Shown piece by piece: positions 52,825 to 60,490 of a DNA stretch of 64,000 nucleotides. The stretch spans positions 1-64,000 of the forward strand of contig NZ_JABXKK010000099.1 in the NCBI RefSeq assembly GCF_017115045.1. The letters run 5' to 3'. Made by a program: the position numbers and the translations under genes. Each line of letters starts with the position of its first letter. Position 1 is the first letter of the stretch. Below the pieces are notes generated by a model. It was given only the letters and a program-made list of their open reading frames with translations, searched no databases and was not told where the DNA came from. This stretch comes from Nostoc sp. NMS8 (GTDB taxonomy: Bacteria > Cyanobacteriota > Cyanobacteriia > Cyanobacteriales > Nostocaceae).

Positions 52825-53919
52825 CTATTTTTGGCTAATAGATTCTGGTGTAATTGCTGCATATTGTTCAGGTGTCAGCACAGCTTCCTGAATATTGACC
52901 TGTTTAGGAATCACACCATATTTATAAAAGTAATCTGCAACTCGCTGTTGTTCCTTAACTAATTCTGGGGAAATGGCTCTCAAGCCATAACTGCGGCGGC
53001 TAACTACTTTTTCCATGATGTCAGGAGGTAGTTTTTGGATTGGCCCAATGATTTTTGCGACTTCTTTGGGATTTGCCTCAGCCCAGCGCTGGAGTTTATC
53101 AATCTCCTCAATCACTATCCGCAGAATTCCCGGATTATCAACCGCAAACTGCCTTGCACCAATATAGTATCCACCAGGAGTATCAAGTCCTTCAGCAGTC
53201 TTAATTACTCGGATCTTATTTGATTTTTCAGCCAAAGCTAGATAAGGATCGCCCGCTACCCAAACCGGAATTTTCCCTTCTAGAAAAGCACTACTAGCTT
53301 CTACTGTAGGTATACTCAAGATTTTAATATCGCTGGGTTTTAAACCCGCATCTTCCAAAGCTCTAAAGACAAAATAGTGAGATGCAGAAGCTTTTTGAAA
53401 GACGATTTTTTGTCCTTTGAGATCCTTGACGCTCTTAATGGGAGAATTTGGCGGGACAGCAATCACACTTGCTCTACCCGTGGTTGGAGTGCGTCGAGAA
53501 CCAACCACATAAACGATTTGAGCGCCAGCAGCTTGGGCGAAAATAGGCGGAGTTTCTCCAACGGAACCTAAATCGATTTTGCCGACATTCATCGCTTCCA
53601 TTAGTTGTGGCCCTTGGACAAATTGTGCCCACTCCACTTTTACCCCTAGAGGTTCTAGACGCTTTTCTAATACTTTTTGCGATCTGACCAAATCGCCTGC
53701 TGATTGATACCCCATACGGAGTACCTTAGCTTTGATTCCAGATGAATTGGAATTGGTATCAGATACATTTGTCGCAGCAGATGGGGTTTGAGCTTTTTGC
53801 CCTTGGGTTGTGCAACTAACTAATGTTAACGAAGTTGCCAAGGTTAACAACCCAGGTGCTAAAAGCCGCGTGAAACGGTGAAAGATGTTTGTATGCTGAA
53901 GCTTAACTGTAGCGGTCAT
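52825..53919 (-). CDS. SsuA-like sulfonate ABC transporter substrate-binding lipoprotein
   Basis: A 364-residue SsuA/TauA/NMT1-like periplasmic binding protein. Lipoprotein signal: a basic N-terminus, the hydrophobic LLAPGLLTLATSLTLVSC and Cys-36 as lipobox. The mature part has VLRMGYQSAGDLVRSQKVLE near residue 66, LMEAMNVGKIDLGSVGETPP near residue 107 and GYYIGARQFAVDN near residue 250. Typical ligands are aliphatic sulfonates or taurine for use as sulfur source. No permease (SsuC) or ATPase (SsuB) gene is adjacent, so it may work with a system elsewhere. It lies about 1.6 kb from the sulfur-poor phycocyanin operon. Confidence 0.82.
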   Translation of the reverse strand: MTATVKLQHTNIFHRFTRLLAPGLLTLATSLTLVSCTTQGQKAQTPSAATNVSDTNSNSSGIKAKVLRMGYQSAGDLVRSQKVLEKRLEPLGVKVEWAQFVQGPQLMEAMNVGKIDLGSVGETPPIFAQAAGAQIVYVVGSRRTPTTGRASVIAVPPNSPIKSVKDLKGQKIVFQKASASHYFVFRALEDAGLKPSDIKILSIPTVEASSAFLEGKIPVWVAGDPYLALAEKSNKIRVIKTAEGLDTPGGYYIGARQFAVDNPGILRIVIEEIDKLQRWAEANPKEVAKIIGPIQKLPPDIMEKVVSRRSYGLRAISPELVKEQQRVADYFYKYGVIPKQVNIQEAVLTPEQYAAITPESISQK

Positions 53920-54091
53920 AGATTTTGTGTCAAAAAAATTTTAGAGATATTATTTACCACACTCAGTCCTGAGTACCTCGGCAAAGAGAGTGCTGAGTAA
54001 TCAAGAAGATTACTCAGTACTTCCGCACTATGGTAAAAGCCCCGCATATTGTAAGCGGTCTTTCAACTCAGCACTCATCACTCAGCACTCT

Positions 54092-54748
54092 TCATCTGGC
54101 TTTACTTGGAGTACCAGTAAAGGCGAAAAACTGTTGCTCTTTGGGTGCAGCCAAACTTTCACCCAAGTAACGATGAATACCTACTCCCATGTCTCCTGTT
54201 GCAGTGAGTTTGAAGTCCACTTCTTCAAATCCATGTTCACGGAAAAATTTACGAACAGTTTCAGAGTGAGCAATACCTTGAGAGTGTCCACGAGTCCAAA
54301 TTACAAAAGCACCTTTTTTGCTGAGAAAACTCAGGTTTGCCAGTAAGCGATTGAGTTCAGCTTCATCTGCAAGATTGCCAAATACACCACATACAATCAC
54401 GATGTCTGCTGGTACTGCTCCTACATAGTTTGAGGAAATAGTTGCATCACCATTGATAAACTCAATTTGTTTTGTCAAACCCAACGATTCTATTGTTTCT
54501 TGTCCACGTTCAACTAGTTGGGGATTTAGCTCTACAAGTCGCGCATGAACATCTTTTGCCCGTGGATGATTTGATAGCGTTTCTAGCAAATCTCGTCCAT
54601 CGCCCGCGCAAACGCTAACTACACGGATTAACCCTGGTTGGGACAAATTCAAGCTATGAGAAATGTATTCCTGCACAATTTGCAGGCGTTGTTGCAATTT
54701 CGGTTCGTTCTTGTAGAGGTCGTGCCATTCAAACCAGTCTTTGACCAT
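54092..54748 (-). CDS. Class I SAM-dependent methyltransferase
   Basis: A 218-residue protein. AdoMet-binding motif I is VVSVCAGDGRDLLE near residue 43; the acidic end of strand 2 is LVELNPQL near residue 71; the motif II region is DIVIVCGVFGNLADEAE near residue 114. No substrate domain is visible. It belongs to a small-molecule or unknown-function class I group. It stands between the sulfonate-binding protein and the phycocyanin operon, on the minus strand and divergent from cpcB. Confidence 0.75.
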   Translation of the reverse strand: MVKDWFEWHDLYKNEPKLQQRLQIVQEYISHSLNLSQPGLIRVVSVCAGDGRDLLETLSNHPRAKDVHARLVELNPQLVERGQETIESLGLTKQIEFINGDATISSNYVGAVPADIVIVCGVFGNLADEAELNRLLANLSFLSKKGAFVIWTRGHSQGIAHSETVRKFFREHGFEEVDFKLTATGDMGVGIHRYLGESLAAPKEQQFFAFTGTPSKAR

Positions 54749-55562
54749 AATAAGAGGTGATTTTCGTTTCCATTAACTATGAGGAAAGCAAAGTGACAAA
54801 GACACTGTGCAGATTAAACTACGGTAAATATATCAATAAACCGTATTTTGTATAGAACGCAGACTATCATGGAAATTCATCCAAAATCAAGTCTTTTTTC
54901 TTTGGTATGTAAATCTTGCAATTTAACAATTGAGAACTTCCTAGACGGCGTTGTATTCCAAATCTAGAAAAACTCACACAAATACTGAATTATAGCAAAT
55001 TTAAAATTACAATATAATTACACTATATACTTAAATACTGATCGGCAAAAATTTAAATTTGTATTGCTCAAGACTGAATTTCTCCGTATTACTAGCAGTC
55101 GCAAAAAATATGGCGCGTGCCTTTGCTAAAAGCCATTTGAGTAGTAAATAATACATAATTCTAGGCGCGATACCTGCGGCGGGTTACGCCTAAGCATTCT
55201 TGAAGGAATTTCTCAGAATAAATTTCTCTACGGTCTAACAGAGACAAAGATGTAAAGTTATGTAAATCAAATTCACAAACATAACAATAATTTGTAATAA
55301 ATAATGATGCGGCAGCATTGTATAAAGAGAACTTGAGAGTAAAAAACAACATCTTAATCAGGTTTTTCAGTCCTTCATAGAAGTTTGAAGTTTTCTAACA
55401 AAAGTTTTAATCTGAAAGCCTGGAGATCGTAAACTTATTCCGTGGATGTCTGTTTTAAACCTTTCGTAACTCGTCAGGCAGTGCTGACATCGGAAAATAA
55501 ACTGAACCATTCAGTTTTGAGTCCAATTATTCTTAACCAAGCAAATTAGGAGATTTAACGCA
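54749..55562. promoter_or_regulatory. Long upstream/leader region of the cpc operon
   Basis: An 814-base non-coding region between the divergent methyltransferase and cpcB. It is AT-rich, with a GGCGCGATACCTGCGGCGGG repeat fragment near 55165. In the last 90 bases are two hairpins, GTCAGgcaGTGCTGAC-like (about 55473-55488) and AAACTGAA-cca-TTCAGTTT (55499-55517). AGGAG at 55548-55552 is the ribosome site, ten bases before the cpcB ATG. A sulfur-responsive promoter is expected here, but I cannot point to the element. The short open frame at 55161-55352 on the minus strand is not supported. Confidence 0.55.
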
Positions 55563-56084
55563 ATGGTTTTAGATGCATTTGCAAAAGTAGTATCCCAAGC
55601 TGATACACGTGGCGAATATCTCTCCGATGCACAATTGGATGCGTTGAGCGAACTAGTCAAAGATGGTAACAAGCGTGCAGATGCGGTTAACCGGATTACC
55701 AGCAATGCTTCAGCTCTTGTTGCTGCTGCGGCTCGTGATTTGTGGGCAGAACAACCCCAATTGATCACTCCTGGTGGTAATGCTTATACCAGCCGTCGTG
55801 CAGCGGCTTGTATCAGAGACTTGGACATCATTCTCCGCTACATCACTTATGCTATCTTTGCTGGCGATTCTAGCGTGCTAGATGACCGTGCCCTCAACGG
55901 CTTACGGGAAACCTATTTAGCATTGGGAACTCCCGGAGCTTCAGTTGCAGTTGGTATTCAGAAGCTCAAACAAGCTTCTTTGGCAATTGTCAACGATACA
56001 AACAATATCACCAGAGGCGATTGCAGTGCTTTGGCATCTGAAATAGCTGGCTATTTCGATCGTGCTGCTGCTGCTGTAGCTTAA
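55563..56084 (+). CDS. cpcB: Phycocyanin beta subunit, sulfur-poor (PC3-type)
   Basis: A 173-residue phycobiliprotein beta chain. TPGGNAYTSRRAAACIRD carries the bilin Cys-83 (beta-82 by usual numbering), GDCSAL the second bilin Cys-154 (beta-153), and Asn-73 is the usual methyl-Asn site. It contains no Met except the initiator and only these two Cys; the extra Cys of ordinary CpcB in DDRCLNGLRE is Ala-110 (DDRALNG). This is the composition of the sulfur-sparing PC3 of Calothrix PCC 7601. It forms alpha-beta hexamers in phycobilisome rods and is the first gene of the operon. Confidence 0.96.
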   Translation: MVLDAFAKVVSQADTRGEYLSDAQLDALSELVKDGNKRADAVNRITSNASALVAAAARDLWAEQPQLITPGGNAYTSRRAAACIRDLDIILRYITYAIFAGDSSVLDDRALNGLRETYLALGTPGASVAVGIQKLKQASLAIVNDTNNITRGDCSALASEIAGYFDRAAAAVA

Positions 56085-56176
56085 GCAAAGCTTGCATTGC
56101 TGATGTTGACTAAATAATTGTCCATTAGGACAAAACAAAATTTCAACCATAACGTTTGTAAAAGGAAAATACCAAA

Positions 56177-56668
56177 ATGACAAAAACACCTCTAACTGAA
56201 GCGATCGCATCGGCTGATTCTCAAGGACGCTACCTCAGCAGCACCGAAATTCAAGTTGCTTTTGGTCGCTTCCGCCAAGCACCAGCTAGCTTACAAGCAG
56301 CAAAAGCTTTAAGCGCTAACGCTCAACGCTTGACCGAAGGTGCTGCTCAAGCAGTATATAACAAGTTCCCTTACACCACCCAACAACAAGGCCCTAACTT
56401 CGCGTCTGATTCACGCGGTAAAGGCAAGTGTGTTCGTGATGTCGGCTACTACTTGCGGATTATCACTTATGCTTTAGTTGTTGGTGGCACAGGCCCCTTG
56501 GACGATTTCTTGATTTCTGGCTTGGCTGAAATCAACCGGACTTTTGACCTGTCTCCTAGCTGGTACATTGAAGCTCTCAAGTACATCAAAGCTAACCACG
56601 GTCTAAGCGGCGATCCTGCTGTTGAAGCAAATTCCTACATTGACTATGTAATCAATACTCTAAGCTAA
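56177..56668 (+). CDS. cpcA: Phycocyanin alpha subunit, sulfur-poor (PC3-type)
   Basis: A 163-residue alpha chain, starting MTKTPLTEAIASADSQGRYL and ending ANSYIDYVINTLS as is usual for CpcA. The only Cys is Cys-85 (alpha-84, the CpcE/F substrate) in GKGKCVRDVGYYLR. No Met after the initiator: the Met of common CpcA in YYLRMVTY and GGTGPMDEY is Ile (YYLRIITY) and Leu (GGTGPLDDF) here. It begins 92 bases after cpcB with AAAGGAAA as ribosome site, and is followed by a strong hairpin that probably limits read-through to the linker genes. Confidence 0.96.
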   Translation: MTKTPLTEAIASADSQGRYLSSTEIQVAFGRFRQAPASLQAAKALSANAQRLTEGAAQAVYNKFPYTTQQQGPNFASDSRGKGKCVRDVGYYLRIITYALVVGGTGPLDDFLISGLAEINRTFDLSPSWYIEALKYIKANHGLSGDPAVEANSYIDYVINTLS

Positions 56669-56681
56669 GAGTATTTCTTTA

Positions 56682-56751
56682 GCCCGGAGAGGAAATCAGC
56701 TCTTATGACAAGTAAGTTCTATGAGTTGTTTACCTCTCCGGGCAGTTTTTT
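56682..56751 (+). terminator. Strong hairpin and T-run after cpcA (partial terminator)
   Basis: GCCCGGAGAGG (56682-56692) pairs exactly with CCTCTCCGGGC (56733-56743); loop 40 bases; then AGTTTTTT. Position between cpcBA and the linkers fits attenuation that keeps subunit mRNA above linker mRNA, as in other phycobilisome operons. Confidence 0.75.
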
Positions 56752-57271
56752 AGGAAACGCTAGCTGAATACCCTGGAGAAAGAGTTATAAAGGGATGAAA
56801 GCTGCCGATGTAGCACCGTACTTGCTACAACTTTTGGGAAAGTTCGCAACTGAGTGCCTATTTTAGGCTACCGTCAATTGGCACAATATTTTTATCAGTA
56901 CAAGATTTAAAAACCTACCCCTGATCTGGGGAAAGTATACGCCCGAAATAACGTAAGGAGATATCACTATGCCCTCGTGGCAAATGTGGTGAGGCACTAC
57001 AATCTTCTCTAGCGTAGCGGTAGCGAGTCTGCATAACCCTAGAGGAAAGCAAGCTACGTGCAGCGTTTGGGGGTTTCTCAGATTAGAGAATGCTGAATCC
57101 ATAAAGTGAGCCTGGGAACCTGTGCAAACAGGATATTAAGGCAGCGATGTCTTAACAATCACCGTATCTAAAGATGCAGTGAGTGTCAATTTCAAAGGAC
57201 TGTTAAAAGACTAGAAAAAATTTTTCTAAAAAGTTTTTAGTTTTGCAGTTAAAACTGAGGAGGTTTTAAAG
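56752..57271. promoter_or_regulatory. Leader region between cpcA and the first linker gene
   Basis: About 520 bases without a normal gene. It includes a tiny SD-preceded frame (56969-56992), several short repeats (CTAGCGTAGCGGTAGCGAG near 57009) and an A/T-rich AAAAAATTTTTCTAAAAAGTTTTTAG just before GGAGGTTTTAAAG, the ribosome site of the linker gene. An internal promoter or an mRNA-processing region is plausible. Confidence 0.45.
56969..56992 (+). CDS. Possible seven-residue leader peptide MPSWQMW
   Basis: ATG CCC TCG TGG CAA ATG TGG TGA, with TAAGGAG (56954-56960) eight bases upstream. It codes for two Met and two Trp in seven residues, in an operon otherwise cleaned of Met. Could be a regulatory upstream frame; could be chance. 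Confidence 0.25.
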   Translation: MPSWQMW

Positions 57272-58084
57272 ATGGCAGCTTTGGGACAAGCAGCAAGATT
57301 AGGGATTGGAGCGTTTGAAAATTCGGCGCCAGTAGAACTACGTCCTGATAGAACAGAAGCGGATGTAGCAGTGGTTATCCGGGCGGCTTACCGTCAGGTT
57401 TTGGGTAATGACTATCTACTTGAAGGAGAGCGTCTTGTCAGCGCAGAATCACTGTTGCAGCAAGGTGGAATCTCCGTTCGGGGATTTGTGCAAGCCATTG
57501 CTCAATCGGAACTGTATCGGGATAAGTTTTTCCACTCCAATTCCCAAACTCGGTTTATCGAGTTGAATTATAAGCATTTATTGGGGCGTGCCCCACAAGA
57601 TGAGTCAGAGATTTCGTACCATGTTGAGCTTTATAACTCACAAGGTTACGAAGCTGAGATTAATTCCTACATTGACTCATTAGAATATCAAGAGAGTTTT
57701 GGTGAAAATATTGTCCCCTACTATCGCGGCTTTAAGAGTCAAATAGGACAGAAAAACGTTGGCTATAGCCGACTGTTCCAACTGTATCGGGGTTATGCCA
57801 ATAGCGATCGCGCTCAAGGACAAAAACAAGGACGGCTAACCTGGGAAGTGGCGAAGAATCTAGCTTCACCCATTTATCCAGTCTCAGCTGGAGCCTTAAC
57901 AGGACTCTCTACAGGTGGTCGCGGCGAAACATACCGCATCAGAGTGCTACAATCTGCTTCCCCAAACTCAACTGTAGTCAGGCGCGGTACTGCGGAGTTG
58001 ATCGTACCCTACGAGCAACTTTCTAGTAAATTGCAGCAGTTGAATCGCAAGGGCAGCCGAGTTCTTAGCATTACAGCCGTATAA
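57272..58084 (+). CDS. cpcH: Phycocyanin rod linker 1 (CpcC/CpcH-type), sulfur-free
   Basis: A 270-residue rod linker. PBS-linker domain (pfam00427) at about residues 20-150: AAYRQVLGNDYL, FIELNYKHLLGRAPQDESE and SFGENIVPYYRGF. C-terminal CpcD-like domain at about 218-268: ETYRIRVLQSASPNSTVVRR, ending IVPYEQLSSKLQQLNRKGSR. Zero Cys and no Met after the initiator. It joins phycocyanin hexamers in rods. The start has GAGGAGG upstream. The cpcH name follows the Calothrix cpc3 operon order (B-A-H-I-D); CpcC would be an equal label. Confidence 0.92.
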   Translation: MAALGQAARLGIGAFENSAPVELRPDRTEADVAVVIRAAYRQVLGNDYLLEGERLVSAESLLQQGGISVRGFVQAIAQSELYRDKFFHSNSQTRFIELNYKHLLGRAPQDESEISYHVELYNSQGYEAEINSYIDSLEYQESFGENIVPYYRGFKSQIGQKNVGYSRLFQLYRGYANSDRAQGQKQGRLTWEVAKNLASPIYPVSAGALTGLSTGGRGETYRIRVLQSASPNSTVVRRGTAELIVPYEQLSSKLQQLNRKGSRVLSITAV

Positions 58085-58264
58085 ATAGGGACTGGGGATT
58101 GGGGACTGGGGAAGGCGGAACCCCCTCTGTGGATAAGGGGTAATGGGGACTAGTAATTGGGACTAATGAGGATAAAAGGGATAACCGATACCTAATATTT
58201 AGTACCCAATCCCCGATCCCTAATCCCCAGTCCCCAATTATTAATTACAAAGGGAAAATTACCA
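58085..58264. repeat. Inverted STRR hairpin between linker genes
   Basis: GGGACTGGGGATTGGGGACTG (about 58089-58109) is inverted near 58208-58237 (CCCCGATCCCTAATCCCCAG, then TCCCCAATT), so the spacer can fold into a long imperfect stem of STRR sequence. This may affect transcript stability between the two linkers. Confidence 0.6.
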
Positions 58265-59134
58265 ATGGCTATTACAACAGCAGCTTCCCGTTTGGGAACA
58301 GAACCTTTTAGCGATCAGTCTCCTGTAGAATTGCGTCCAAATGCAAGCAAAGAAGACATTGAGAGAGTAATTGCTGCCGTCTATCGTCAAGTTTTGGGCA
58401 ACAACTACATCTTGACATCTGATCGGCTCATAAGTGCTGAATCTATCCTGCGCGATGGAAAAATTACAGTGCAAGAGTTTGTGCGTCAACTAGCTAAATC
58501 AGAACTATACAAATCGAAGTTTTTCTACGACAACTTCCAAACTCGCGTCATCGAACTCAACTACAAACATTTGTTGGGTCGTGCCCCTTATGATGAGTCT
58601 GATGTCGTCTATCACTTGGACTTGTATCAAAACAAGGGATATGAAGCCGATATTGATTCTTATATTGATTCACCAGAGTATCAATCTAGCTTTGGTGAAA
58701 ATATAGTGCCTTACTATCGCGGCTTTAAAACCCAAACAGGACAGAAAACTGTCGGATTTAGCCGGATATTCCAGCTTTATCGTGGTTATGCCAGTAGCGA
58801 TACCTCCCAACTCAAAGGCAAATCTTCCCGCCTTGCTAGCGAACTAGGTCGCAATAGTGCATCCATCGTTGTTCCTCCGTCTGGTGGCCCCTCCGGCTTT
58901 TCATACGTTGCTTCTGAAAAAGGCGTTACCCCCAACAGTACTTTTGGTGGTGCGGGAACTTTTGGCAAAGAAGGCAGACTTTATCGCATTGAAGTAGCAG
59001 GCGTTTTCGGTGCCGGCTACCCTAGCACCCGCCGTGTTAACCAAGCGGTGATCATACCTTATGAAGAACTATCTACTTACTTCCAAAGAGTGGTAAAACA
59101 AGGTGGTAAAATAGCTAGTGTGAAACCACTTTAG
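58265..59134 (+). CDS. cpcI: Phycocyanin rod linker 2 (CpcC/CpcI-type), sulfur-free
   Basis: A 289-residue rod linker, paralogous to the preceding gene. PBS-linker domain: AAVYRQVLGNNYIL, VIELNYKHLLGRAPYDESD and SFGENIVPYYRGF. Middle Ser/Gly-rich linker near residues 190-235. C-terminal CpcD-like domain: RLYRIEVAGVFGAGYPSTRR and IIPYEELSTYFQRVVKQGGK. No Cys at all and no Met after the first. It should join a different hexamer position in the rod from linker 1. Its ribosome site is AAAGGGAAA. Confidence 0.92.
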   Translation: MAITTAASRLGTEPFSDQSPVELRPNASKEDIERVIAAVYRQVLGNNYILTSDRLISAESILRDGKITVQEFVRQLAKSELYKSKFFYDNFQTRVIELNYKHLLGRAPYDESDVVYHLDLYQNKGYEADIDSYIDSPEYQSSFGENIVPYYRGFKTQTGQKTVGFSRIFQLYRGYASSDTSQLKGKSSRLASELGRNSASIVVPPSGGPSGFSYVASEKGVTPNSTFGGAGTFGKEGRLYRIEVAGVFGAGYPSTRRVNQAVIIPYEELSTYFQRVVKQGGKIASVKPL

Positions 59135-59218
59135 TCTCATTAGTCATTAGTCATTAGTCATTATTAAAGACAAAAGACTAATGACAATAACAACAATTTA
59201 GTATTAGGAATTAATTTT
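59135..59218. repeat. STRR hairpin before cpcD
   Basis: Three TTAGTCA heptamers at about 59143-59163 are inverted as GACTAATGAC at about 59176-59185, giving a small stem-loop. No coding content. Confidence 0.6.
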
Positions 59219-59476
59219 ATGGTTGGACAAATTAGTAGTAGAACGAGTAGTCGCTACTTTCGGTACGAAGTAGTGGGTCTGCGCCAAAGTGAAGAAACTG
59301 AAAAAACCAACTATCCCATTCGTTCTAGTGCCACTGTGTTTTTCACAGTACCAGAGAACCGGATGAATCAAGAAATGCAGCGAATTACTCGCTTGGGTGG
59401 CAAAATAGTGAGCATTCAACCATTGAACGCTGAAGCTAAAACAGATAGCGAACAAAGCGATCCTCCTTCTTCATAA
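59219..59476 (+). CDS. cpcD: Phycocyanin rod-capping linker CpcD
   Basis: An 85-residue protein with the CpcD fold: SSRYFRYEVVGLRQ near residue 10, IRSSATVFFTVPENRMNQEM and ITRLGGKIVSIQPL near residue 56. It caps the distal end of phycobilisome rods. It has no Cys but keeps two internal Met (near residues 49 and 53), so it is less cleaned of sulfur than the linkers upstream. Its stop TAA shares one base with the cpcE start (TAATG), giving translational coupling. Confidence 0.93.
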   Translation: MVGQISSRTSSRYFRYEVVGLRQSEETEKTNYPIRSSATVFFTVPENRMNQEMQRITRLGGKIVSIQPLNAEAKTDSEQSDPPSS

Positions 59477-60321
59477 TGAATTCCAGTCCTCAGAAATTTG
59501 AAGATTCACCATCGACAGGGAACTCTGGCGATGGTGAATCTTTAACGGTAGAGCAAGCGATCGCTCATCTAGAGAGTTCAGATTTAGGTCTGCGGTTTTA
59601 TGCTGCCTGGTGGTTGGGTAGATTTCGGATATCTGAAACAGCTGCGGTTACAGGATTAATTAAAGCTTTAGAAGATGAAGCCGATCGGACACCAGAAGGC
59701 GGATATCCTCTACGACGGAACGCAGCTAGAGCCTTAGGAAAACTAGGCGATCGCCAGGCAGTCTCACCTTTAATTGCGTGTTTAGACTGCTCAGATTTTT
59801 ATGTGCGGGAAGCGGCGGCACAATCCTTAGAAATGCTGGGCGATCCGGTTTGTATTCCCGTCTTGATTAATTTATTACAAGTAGGTTTGCACGGTGAGCA
59901 GCTAATATCAAAGCAGCCTGATTTATCTCAACCCTACGAGGCCATATTAGAAGCCTTGGGAACCTTGAGGGCGACTGAGTTCACCCATTTGGTAAAACCA
60001 TTTTTAGAGCATCCAATCGAATTGGTGCAATATGCTGCCGCACGAGCCATGTATCAATTAACCCAAGAGCCAGTTTATGGAGAACGGTTGGTACAAGCTT
60101 TGGCGGGTGAGAAATTGCAATTGCGTCGAGCAGTTTTAGCAGATTTGGGAGCGATTGGATATTTACCCGCCGCAGATGCGATCGCCGAGACTCTTGCTGA
60201 AAATAGCCTGAAGTTAATTTCTCTGAAAGCATTACTAGAACATCAAGTTAACCACACAGCAATAAGCACTTTGTCAGATGGTGCGATGAAAGTGATGAAT
60301 TTGATGGACTTGCTGTTGTAG
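59476..60321 (+). CDS. cpcE: Phycocyanobilin lyase subunit CpcE
   Basis: A 281-residue HEAT-like repeat protein. Motifs: EQAIAHLESSDLGLRFYAAW near residue 26, LRRNAARALGKLGDRQAV near residue 79, REAAAQSLEMLGDPVC near residue 112 and LVQYAAARAMYQLTQEP. With CpcF it forms the E/F-type lyase that attaches phycocyanobilin to alpha Cys-84. Unlike the structural genes it holds ordinary amounts of Cys (LIACLDCSDFY, DPVCIP) and Met (GAMKVMNLMDLLL at the end), as expected for a low-abundance enzyme. It starts within the cpcD stop codon. Confidence 0.93.
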   Translation: MNSSPQKFEDSPSTGNSGDGESLTVEQAIAHLESSDLGLRFYAAWWLGRFRISETAAVTGLIKALEDEADRTPEGGYPLRRNAARALGKLGDRQAVSPLIACLDCSDFYVREAAAQSLEMLGDPVCIPVLINLLQVGLHGEQLISKQPDLSQPYEAILEALGTLRATEFTHLVKPFLEHPIELVQYAAARAMYQLTQEPVYGERLVQALAGEKLQLRRAVLADLGAIGYLPAADAIAETLAENSLKLISLKALLEHQVNHTAISTLSDGAMKVMNLMDLLL

Positions 60322-60380
60322 TTATAAATTTCCAGGAATTAGTTGTTATTAATACGTTTAAAAAAATACTTATCAAATGT

Positions 60381-60420
60381 AAACCCCCAACCCAACTGCA
60401 AAATCAGGGCTAGGGGGTTT
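60381..60420 (+). terminator. Hairpin between cpcE and cpcF
   Basis: AAACCCCC (60381-60388) pairs exactly with GGGGGTTT (60413-60420). The loop is 24 bases and there is no long T-run beyond the stem, so read-through to cpcF is likely. Confidence 0.5.
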
Positions 60421-60490
60421 ATGTGTAGTGCCAACTACGGATAACTGAAGCTACAATTGGCTGATCCCTAATGACCCATGAAAAACTATT

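Noticed and set aside
55141..55154. GTA-N8-TAC match (possible NtcA box) upstream of cpcB
   Set aside because: It lies over 400 bases before the start codon, next to repeat sequence, and no suitable -10 box follows at the usual spacing; such matches are common by chance in AT-rich DNA.
55161..55352. 63-codon minus-strand frame in the cpc upstream region
   Set aside because: Low-complexity, overlaps a dispersed repeat, no ribosome site.
57272..58084. Assignment of the first linker as a rod-core linker CpcG
   Set aside because: It has a C-terminal CpcD-like domain and lies in the cpcC/H position; rod-core linkers lack that domain.
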